Source: Alentia gelatinosa (Eukaryota > Annelida > Polychaeta > Phyllodocida > Polynoidae). From it: DNA of 64,000 nucleotides. Both the position numbers and the translations under genes were made by a program. Positions within the stretch are counted from its first letter, which is position 1. Every line of letters starts with the position of its first letter. This document shows positions 55,749 to 64,000 of the stretch, in pieces. A model generated the notes under the pieces. That model saw only the letters and a program-made list of their open reading frames with translations. It was not told where the DNA came from and did not search any database. The stretch lies in NCBI GenBank assembly GCA_950022655.1, contig OX465584.1:44870723-44934722 (forward strand), given 5' to 3'.

Positions 55749-58668
55749 AGATGTTCTTGTTGTGGTCATTGCACTGCCTATAATGCTTGTCATGGTCAGT
55801 AATCACGGCTGTGTGTACACTGCTGAGTGTCAGACCTGACTGACTTTCCTCAGCTGTTTAGGTGTAGGTTTTATAGCTTCAGTCTGACAGTCGGCACAGG
55901 TAACGATGCCCTAACACTACTCCCATGCTTTAGCATTGGAGCAGAGCTCCTATAGACGACCATTGCCTCAAAGTTGTCCAGGGTACATGTACACAAGGCC
56001 TGACAGCGCCCCACGCTACTCCCAGTAAATAAATGCCCTAGGTGGTCCCGTTCTGCACATGCTCAGCCGTGTGGAGGGCGGGGCCTAATCTTTTCTTTTT
56101 TTTCCTTTTTTTTTTGTTTATTGAAAACTCTCGACCAAGCGAGTTTTTCAGTTCCAACATGTTACAGCATCAACATAGCACAATTGGTTCAGGCAGTAAA
56201 TACAGGTTTTTCAAAGCAATTAATTATATAAGGCCCTTATGGCGTAGTTTAAGTTATCATAGCGGTGATGGAGTGATTATGAGGTAATGAGGATGAAAGA
56301 CACTATCATCGGCTTAGGAATTAAATAACAGAGATTAATTGCGTTATATAAGCTTTAAGTGAAGAAAAATATGCTCCAAACAATTCCATATATATCTTTT
56401 ACCCATACCTCAATTTTCATGAATCTCTAGTGGCCAACTCCTTTGTGAAAACTAATATACTATTCAAACCAAGAACTGCGGTCACTGCACCACTCTATCA
56501 CGTTCCGACTCGCTCACTCTACCCTATTCTATCATTCATGTCTTACAAGCGACAGCTACAGTGTCGGGCTCTGTAACTCAGCGAAAAATGGACGCAGAAA
56601 CGTCAAATAAACACTGAAATGTGGGGGAAAACACGAGGAATAATTTGGTATAATTGCATTATTTATTAGATATAGACTTATTAAATGTCTCATTCGTAAT
56701 GCTGGCATAGCGAAGGGAAGGGCCACCTCAATAGCAATGCTGCTTATGAAACGAGACTTTATATTTTCCGCTGTTTGTGCCGTTGATAGCTCTCGCTGTT
56801 ATGGTGGCCATTCCCTTTTACCCCCTAATTAGTGAAACGGTTCCCATGTGTTAAGCCATTGATACCGGCGAGAGATCATGGTTTTGCGAGCTTTGACCTG
56901 GTCATCTCAGTAACACAGCTGTATGGAATTAGCTGAGCCATTGTCAGGCGCCCGTCCTTAAAGGGTTAAGAAATATGTATAGTGGGAAGACTTGCCATTT
57001 AATCTGTTCCTATCTCATGAACCATCACATACTTGCCCCGGCGCCGTTAGGCTAGAAAAGTGTGTCTGTAAGTGAGTAACAATTATCAGATTGTATACAG
57101 GATTCTGGTGTCTGTTTGTTATGTGAGTCTAACTCGAAAAGTCAATGCTAGGATTATTGTATGTAATTAATCAAAATATACCCAAGAGGACTTCAGATTT
57201 TATAACCAAAATGCTAACAAAAAATAGAATTTCCATATATCAAAGACTCAAATGTTTAATAGCAAATGAAATAAAAACAACAGTGGTGTCCCCTAGTTGG
57301 CGAAATAATCAAAATCTTAAAGTGGCGTAAATTTGGGTAAACATAACTCCAACTGGCCTAGCCCTAAGATCAACATGTACATAAACAAATGTTGGTGTAA
57401 ATATGATGCAAATAGATGACGTTATTGACACCCGAGGAGAAATATTTGGATACGCATGCGGGTAACTGAAACATAAGTAAACTTGTTCCCCCGTGCAGTG
57501 CGACAGAAAGAACGGCGGGCCCAAGATGGACCCTGGGGTACCCCGCATTTTATGAACAGAGGTCAGAGGCTCAATGGTATCCGAGCTATGACCCTAAACT
57601 TTCCTCTATTGTAACTTAAAACAGACTCTACATCGCTTGCCATAGTTTTTTTTATAACGGACAGTTTAATAATTTGTGATCCATTTAAAATTTTGGCCAT
57701 GAATTCAATTTTTTCATAAGAATATGGTTGACAGATCACCAACAGGCAAAGCACTATAGGACCACATTCCAGAACTATGACTACCAACATCATTATCTGC
57801 AAATCAATACCCTAGAATACCCTTGATGTATCTAATGACTCATTTGCTACTTAACCCCAAATGAGTGAATTTGACGTCTCAATGAGTACCTCAGTATAAC
57901 ATTAAATGACAGAGTCACCTATAATCAACAGTAAAAAACACTATGATACCAATTATCCTGGAACCAACATTCTGTTCAACATAAACCAACTGAACACCAA
58001 AAAGGATAGATGGCAACGCCATTAGCAAACTGGAATGCCTATGTGGAGTAGCTACAAGACCCAGCATAACCTTCCACCACCTACACCATGATGGAGATCT
58101 TATCTACAGACCACCTACAATACCCTGAATGAGAGTAATGACTCATTTAGTACTTATCCCCAAATGATTAAATTTAATGACTCAATGAGTACCTAAGTAT
58201 AGCCATCAGTGGCAGATTATCCATGATAAAGACTATGCTATTGTTGGGATGTTTTAAGCGAATTTTGTTATTAACATATATTTTTCTCCCTTTGGATATT
58301 TCATGCCTAAATCTATCTTTCTTTACCAGTTGTTTTGCAATAACAGAAAAAGGTAACACCAAGATGGACCAAAGGCACAAATCCCAAAAGGTATGTCTGT
58401 GGAATTACACGACCAAAAGAAGCGTTGCCCATGTCTGATGGACATAAGTGGCTAACATGGACTCACCTCTAAGAGACTGACAATGAGGCTATAAAGCATT
58501 TAAAGAGGCTGCAGTTATAAAAATGGAAGGAGCAAGTAGTGATTAGGCTCCAGAAGGCATCTGTGCAAATGACCTCCTCTTCATTGCCATGATTGGACAT
58601 TCTCTCGGAATCACATGAGTTATCAAGCTGGTATTCAAATAATCACTGATGTGTAACTAACCATAGAA

Positions 58669-58671
<3 letters not shown>
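55749..58671. other. Non-coding stretch, no gene recognised
   Basis: No gene recognised. 57826-57908 and 58121-58205 share an ATGACTCATTTxxTACTTA...CCCAAATGA block with AATGAGTACCT, a diverged short repeat. AGTGAAACGGTTCCCATG near 56833 resembles an end of the GGGNCCCGTTTCA-type families without a visible partner. Confidence 0.5.

Positions 58672-58718
<47 letters not shown>
58672..58718. repeat. (AT)n microsatellite, left flank of element 3
   Basis: About 23 TA units directly next to B2 of element 3. The matching run on the other side is at 63411-63463. Confidence 0.9.
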
Positions 58719-58724
<6 letters not shown>

Positions 58725-58827
58725 GATACGGGGGTATTGAATAGAGATAAAAGGTGAGTAGATAATAATATATATAAGTAATATAAACACAACGACGTAT
58801 TTGGAGGCATCAACAATAAATACAGGC
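58719..58827 (-). repeat. Element 3 split repeat B2
   Basis: About 109 bp, from AATATTGATACGGGGG to AACAATAAATACAGGC, matching B1 at 59128-59239 with two small differences. A 73-bp segment (58828-58900) separates it from A2. Confidence 0.85.
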
Positions 58828-58900
58828 TTTATTAAATATATAAATACAAAGCTTCATAAAAAATCCTAGTACAAATAGTCAAAAATACACCGAAATGACT

Positions 58901-59127
58901 AAGACTAAAATATGTGCTTGTGGTTTAGATATGATAAGCCGACTGACCGTTAATGCGAAGGTCCATTATGTCATGGGCCCCGTAACCACGGTAACCCGCG
59001 ACAACAAGTAACCATAACTCCCAGTAACCAGAACCACGGATACTGGGAGTAACAATTGATACACTATAAATAGGAGAGAGGTGAGGCCCCCTACAATTTA
59101 TATACATATAATACTTATATTTATACA
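58901..59127 (-). repeat. Element 3 split repeat A2
   Basis: 227 bp from AAGACTAAAATATGTGC to ATATTTATACAT, matching A1 at 63185-63410. It contains an inverted repeat (ACTCCCAGTAAC and, 20 bases on, ACTGGGAGTAAC), a candidate recombinase-binding hairpin. It abuts B1. Confidence 0.85.
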
Positions 59128-59239
59128 TAATATTGATACGGGGGTATTGAATAGAGATAATAGGTGAGTAGATAATAATATATATATAAGTAATATAAAC
59201 ACAACGACGTATTTGGAGGCATCAACAATAAATACAGGC
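59128..59239 (-). repeat. Element 3 split repeat B1
   Basis: Internal copy of B, directly downstream of the recombinase frame on the minus strand. Confidence 0.85.
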
Positions 59240-59263
59240 CAAATACCCTCCAAATACAAGTAA

Positions 59264-60166
59264 TTACTTCAAACCCAGAAGGTGAAAGGAGGGGACTGAA
59301 TCAAAAATAGGTGAAAATTGTTGATTATGAAGATATTTGTCCACCACCGAAGAAGACCAATTACCCCGTTTTTTAATATCAAGCAAGTCCACTCCTAAAG
59401 ACTTCAGGAAAGTTGCACCCCCATGGCGCAATGAGTGACATGAAACATTGTCGTTACCAACAACCGCATTTTTAGCCAAAACTTTTAGTTTTGAATTTAA
59501 ATCTGAATAAGTCAGAGGAAACAAAATTTTTCCCTTCTGTAACCTCTTAACTTTGAATTGAAAATAACCTTTTGAATCCGCTCACCAAGCAGAAAGGTGA
59601 ACCCGGGATCGAGTTTAGGTAAATAATCTGTGGAGATGAACCCATCTGATCCGTTTTTGAAGTTTTGATATATAAAACTAAGTGATCATGAACAATTTTT
59701 AGATCCTTAACTCGCAAACAATGTGAGGAAAAGGTAAAATGACCCTTCCTTAACAAAGACCTGAAACCTACAACCAAGGCTAACCATATCACCAAGTCAT
59801 TGTAGTCCAGTAGATTTAATGACTGGAGTAAAGGTTGAACAACGCAATACCCCCTTTAATACCACCTTAAGGTTAAAGTCTGACGACATATCAGGATAAC
59901 CTAGGGATTTATTTGTAATTTACAGCGGAAATATAATTCCTTATCAAATTTGGTGACAAGAAGTGTGACAAATAAGTAATATACAGTGTCAAAACATCAC
60001 TGGTAGTAGGGAATTGAATTAATTTATATAGATCACAGAACTTTGAATAACAATCCCACTGCTTTAACCTAGTTTTTGTTGAATTTACAGACAAAGATGA
60101 ACCCCTGAAGTGATCTCTTCTTTCTTTTAGATCCATTAATTTCTTGTCTGAAAATTGGAGCAACAC
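59264..60166 (-). pseudogene. Tyrosine recombinase (YR) of element 3, frameshifted
   Basis: Three open pieces in order: N-terminal helices (59909-60166, with KTRLKQWDCYSKFC), a middle piece with the first catalytic Arg in VVGFRSLLRKG (59547-59795), and a C-terminal piece with CHSLRHGGAT (HxxR box), RGNWSSS (Trp) and DKYLHN (Tyr nucleophile) at 59264-59524. The pieces lie in two frames; between 59796 and 59908 the frame changes at least once, near a G5 run, and again near 59540. All catalytic residues exist, so few changes separate it from an intact gene. The frame overlaps the end of ORF2 by about 30 bp. Confidence 0.7.
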
Positions 60167-62189
60167 ATGTTGTTATCCTCAAGTACTCGTAGTGTTTTAC
60201 AAGGGTAACCATCATACATTATCCTAGACAATAAGTCAGCTAAGACATTGTCCTCCGATTTTATATAGGATGCTTTTAGGTCAAGATTAAAAATTGCGCA
60301 AGTCCAAAATATTTCCATAAGCCAGCTCATACAGGTTTTATTTTTTGACCTCCCTGTATTTATCATGGCTAGCACCTGCATGTTATCTGCTATCATGTGA
60401 AAAGTACAATTTCTGTATTTACTCCCCCAACGATAAATACCAATAATAATCGGCCACAATTCATAAACATTTATATTTTTTTCAAAAATATCGAATGCTG
60501 GGGCTTTCTCTCTATGATGTTCTTCAATTTGATTACACTCTTCGTTTGACCATGTACCATAGAAATGATCATTATTAAACCAGGCTCCGAAACCCAGATT
60601 TGAAGAGTCTGATACAATTGGGTATTCGATTAAATCCTTTTGTATTATACATTTTCCATTGAAGATTTGACAAAAATTCTTCCACCACCTGAGATCTTCT
60701 TTAATCTCATTATTTAAAAAAATTAGACGACTAAAAGTTCTGCCCCCCCTAACCACTTGAGAACAGAATGATACCAGACCACCTATAGACTCCAAGTCTT
60801 TTTTTGATACTTTTTCTTTGACTAATACTGTGTTAATTTTTTCCTTTAATTTCCCAACCTTATCAAGGGGTAATGACAAACTCATATCACGGGAATCAAT
60901 CTTAATACCCAAAAAAACACACTCGTTATTAGGTTCAGTTACTTTAGAAGTAGAGACTTGGAACCCCATAGTCTCCAAAAGGACTATAAACCTATCCCTT
61001 TTGTTTCTGCATTCTATTTCCGTACTCCCTGTTATGAGGAAATCATCCAGATAATTTGTAACTCCAAAAATACCATTATTTTCCGCTATATCAACCACAA
61101 AATTTGAAATATGAGTAAAAATATCCGGGGCACATTTGAGCCCGAAACACAAACGATTGTCAATATAAATTTCATTTTCCCAACAAAAAACCCCTGAAAT
61201 TTAACGTGATCACTATGTACATTTACCGCACGATAAGCGGATTTAATATCAACCACACAAAGGAAATCATTTCTCTCCAATTTCTCAACCGCATCATAAA
61301 CGCAGTTATATTTAAATTTCTCGTAAGTATCGTTCATGAAATTATTTATGCTTTTACTTTCTGGACGAGAACAGTCTGTAATAGGCCTTAAGCCCCCACC
61401 GCTTTTTTCTACAGCGCCTATAGCATGTATACATTTGGGGTTGTATTTACTCTTTGTAATTTTACCCGATAAAAGTTCCTCTTCTACAATAATATCCATT
61501 TTCTGTTTGAATTTCTCTCCAAGTATTGAATTGTAATTCGCACAATCGTAACTTGATGTACAATTATCGTCAACAATTTTGAAACCAATGGTTAAACCCT
61601 CCCAGATGAAATTTTTCTCACTTAGGCCTAATTTCGAAGCCTTAAATTCACCAAAAATGTTAGTCGCTGACCTACAGGGTTTTAATTGAGCGATTGCATC
61701 ACCAATGAAGTATTTACATTCACAGATACCCGATAAACACTCTTCATATATCGGTATATTACCACCAATACTATCACAAATGTAAACTGGGTCCCTAGGC
61801 TCTAAGCTGTAAATCGGCCTAAAATTTCCCAAATAATCAGAACTTCCAAATGCCTGATTAACATTATCGCCTACATTATTTTCCAATAATTTAGCGTTCT
61901 CGAAATTATCAGAGTTTAAGAAATTATCATTATCAGTGTTAGGCTCATTTGAAATTTGCGCACTAACACTCACAGACAGCCTACCCGTTAGGCCAATACT
62001 CGACTCATTTGAATCGTAACGGTTTTTTACCAAATTTGAATTTTCAGAAAATTTAATTTCCGAAAGTAAATCCTTTGATTTACAACAAGTATTATCGGCA
62101 GTAATACTGCATTTTTCAACAGTAACGTAACTATTTACAACCTGAGCATTAACAACGTTTGCCCTACTGACCTCATTTCCAAAATCCAT
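60136..62189 (-). pseudogene. ORF2 (reverse transcriptase + RNase H) of element 3, one frameshift
   Basis: The first piece (61086-62189, ATG at 62189) has a Ser/Asn-rich N-terminal region of about 130 residues, then the start of RT: AIGAVEKSGGGLRPITDCSR and CVVDIKSAYRAV. A T6 run near 61193 shifts the frame; the second piece (60136-61152) goes on with LCFGLKCAPDIF, the catalytic YLDD (residues 34-37 of this piece), LGIKID, and RNase H with D181, E231, D256 and D306 (LADLLSR). All catalytic residues are present, so the frameshift is the only visible damage. Gag precedes it in the same frame, separated by one TGA. Confidence 0.8.
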
Positions 62190-62223
62190 GCAGTCAACCC
62201 AAACAGTATCACTACCGACGACA

Positions 62224-63151
62224 TTTCATTTACTGTTAACAGTACTTACAGTCTTGGGGCAAGAATGCTTCCTGTGTGCAGATGAAAAACAGTTTGAGCA
62301 AACATGCCTATATTTACAATTAGTAAACTTGCATTCGCCCTTGTTGAAATTGAAACAATTTCCTACCGAAGTACCACTTTTTTAAATTTTCATTTTTTTC
62401 GATTTTGCCGATAACGAACCATCATAGCTAAGATATTTTACTATGTCTGACGGATTTATGGTGATAATACTATCAATACCTTCTTTATCGGCTTTTGTCT
62501 TTACTGATTTGTCATAGTTCACTAAGGCTTCGTTTGCAACCAGGTATCAGCCTTCTCTGAAACCAGTATCATGTGGTCGACTAAACCATTCACAGGCCTA
62601 TCTTCCTCCATAAGTTCTTTCAGTAGGCGAAGGTTAACTAAGATCAGTTTTTCAAAAGTTGATACTTTCTCACCTTCTTGAAGATAGTGGATATGGTCGT
62701 ATTTCCCATATTTTTTCTTCTTTGTACGGGATTCCCTCTCGGGGGAGCGACTCTCATCAGATTCAGAACTCTCAGGCGTGTCTTGTCTGCTAGGCCTATC
62801 AGATGATATCTTCTTAGATCCAGTATCTTTGTTAGTCTTCTTCTTCACAGATGACTTGTTCGTCGACGATAACATCTCTACTAACGTTGACAGGCTATCT
62901 TCTACCCCCGACATCCTCTTCTCGATCGTCCTCATATCTTCTTTTAGATTGTCACTTGAAGAACCGCATGCTCCCTCGGATATCGCCGCCCGTCCATCTT
63001 CTTTTGGAAGAGTGCTAAACGTAGCAGTGTTAGCAGGGGAGAAATCATTTTCTCCCCCCGTCTTTTCCAACGCATTCCAGTAGTCGGCTTTACCCACTCC
63101 TTCGCTATCGTTATCCAACGATAACGGGGCCTTTTTTCCTCTTCTCCCCAT
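62224..63151 (-). pseudogene. Gag-like ORF1 of element 3, broken
   Basis: ATG at 63151 with a basic N-terminus (MGRRGKKAPLSL), a coiled-coil-like part (about residues 72-94, RTIEKRMSGVEDSLSTLVEM), a Lys/Ser-rich linker, and a block LVNLRLLKELMEEDRP. The first frame stops at 62522; in another frame the protein goes on (EALVNYDKSVKTKADKEG), then a TAA near 62385, then the Zn-binding part CFNFNKGECKFTNC, YRHVCSNC and AHRKHSC, ending in TGA at about 62224-62226. So one frameshift and one nonsense codon. The middle block and the zinc cluster are related to the gag-like ORF at 3.8 kb. ORF2 continues in the same frame after the TGA. Confidence 0.75.
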
Positions 63152-63184
63152 CTTTACGAACGATAAACAGCATGTACAAGTCCA

Positions 63185-63406
63185 AAGACTAAAATATGTG
63201 CTTGTGGTTTAGATATGATAAGCCGACTGACTGTTAATGCGAAGGTCGGTTACGTCACGGGCCCCGTAACCACGGTAACCCGCGACAACAAGTAACCATA
63301 ACTCCCAGTAACCAGAACCACGGATACCGGGAGTAACAATTGATACACTATAAATAGGAGAGAGGTGAGGCCCCCTACAATTTATATACATATAATACTT
63401 ATATTT

Positions 63407-63410
<4 letters not shown>
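63185..63410 (-). repeat. Element 3 split repeat A1
   Basis: The 5' end of element 3 on the minus strand; matches A2 with about seven differences, several within the first 80 bases. The (AT)n flank follows directly. Confidence 0.85.

Positions 63411-63463
<53 letters not shown>
63411..63463. repeat. (AT)n microsatellite, right flank of element 3
   Basis: About 26 TA units between A1 of element 3 and unique sequence. Confidence 0.9.
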
Positions 63464-63468
<5 letters not shown>

Positions 63469-64000
63469 TTCGGCTTGCCGGGATCTATAGGACATGTTCA
63501 CACCTTGAATCTATTTATTACAATGTTGGCCTCACGATTGGAATTCAATGTGCTTCAGAGATTATCACTATAAATTGTTTTTTATGTAGGGCATATTACT
63601 ACTGTCAATTGAAGATCGCTGAAGCTGACCGGAGGTTGTCGATCATGGGCTTCCGGTTCAAGACACTTCCTATTCCATAGGAATACACACAGTTTGATCC
63701 ACAACTAGTCTACCACTCAAACCACGCTTGGTCAGTCATTCTATACAATCCCCATTCATACCAGCCTTGACCTAATACGAGAGGACCATTATGCGCTAAA
63801 TTTAGCTTCATGAGCTGCTCGACCAACTTATGACCCAGGGGTTGATCCCTACGCTGACTCACACCTTTTTTTATACAGAGCATTAATAGGTGCACTGGCT
63901 ATGAAAACATCATCATTCAGCCACCAAGTCGTGGATAGCATTTAAATTATTAAATTGATAGAGTTTTGGGGTGTTTTTATTCAGGTGAAACAAATAGAAA
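63464..64000. other. Non-coding stretch, no gene recognised
   Basis: Nothing recognised up to the end of the window. The open frame 63710-63895 (-) has no known domain. Confidence 0.6.

Larger units (their letters stand above)
58719..63410 (-). mobile_element. Ngaro-like YR retrotransposon, element 3 (AT-rich)
   Basis: On the minus strand: A1 (63185-63410), gag, ORF2 (RT + RNase H), tyrosine recombinase, B1 (59128-59239), A2 (58901-59127), B2 (58719-58827). About 4.7 kb with the same split-repeat plan as elements 1 and 2, but AT-rich and only distantly related in protein sequence, thus a separate lineage. It lies within an (AT)n tract, with (AT)n on both sides. Gag, RT and recombinase each have frameshifts or stops, several at homopolymers. 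Confidence 0.85.

Noticed and set aside
58719..63410. Pararetrovirus or endogenous virus
   Set aside because: No protease, movement or envelope protein; the RT is followed by a tyrosine recombinase, as in YR retrotransposons.

Overview
The window looks like repeat-rich, AT-rich nuclear DNA of a eukaryote, most likely an aquatic invertebrate animal. The grounds are: three YR (tyrosine-recombinase) retrotransposons of the Ngaro/PAT structural type, a non-LTR retrotransposon, tRNA-derived SINEs, many short terminal-inverted-repeat (TIR) elements, long (AT)n and (TG)n tracts, and no convincing intact host gene. The species cannot be named from sequence alone. Almost every recognisable coding sequence belongs to a mobile element.

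Layout. 1-3.1 kb: no gene. 3.1-5.5 kb: remnant of a TIR element (outer ends 3105-3230 and 5459-5500) that hosts a second TIR element (3231-5458). The second element contains a gag-like ORF and an ORF2 start related to the YR retrotransposons; a gag-less copy of it lies at 7425-8306. 9655-14569: Ngaro-like element 1, minus strand, GC-rich, pseudogenised, with its split direct repeats still readable. 14.6-19.3 kb: non-coding, with a pogo-like TIR fragment. 19.3-21.5 kb: two LINE fragments around a (TG)n tract. 22.5-43 kb: no gene, but many MITE-like inverted-repeat elements, two adjacent perfect palindromes, an Ngaro fragment at 34.4 kb and a SINE at 42.5 kb. 43.2-54.6 kb: eight ~650-bp TIR units of one family, six of them head to tail; Ngaro-like element 2 (46116-51528) sits inside the fifth. 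58.7-63.4 kb: Ngaro-like element 3, AT-rich, inserted in an (AT)n microsatellite.

How the parts work together. The three large elements share the order (read on the minus strand) A1 - gag - ORF2 (reverse transcriptase + RNase H) - tyrosine recombinase (YR) - B1 - A2 - B2. This split-repeat plan is known for Ngaro and PAT elements, which are thought to replicate through a circular DNA intermediate inserted by the recombinase. Element 2 is the best preserved: RT-RNase H and YR are open and only gag has one stop. Because its target is a repeat with empty copies in the same window, the insertion can be read as precise and without target-site duplication. Elements 1 and 3 carry several frameshifts, many at homopolymers, so decay and assembly error cannot be separated here.

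Start codons: several open frames begin at a non-ATG codon only because a frameshift or stop cuts them off. I give such coordinates as the extent of the open frame, not as a proven start.
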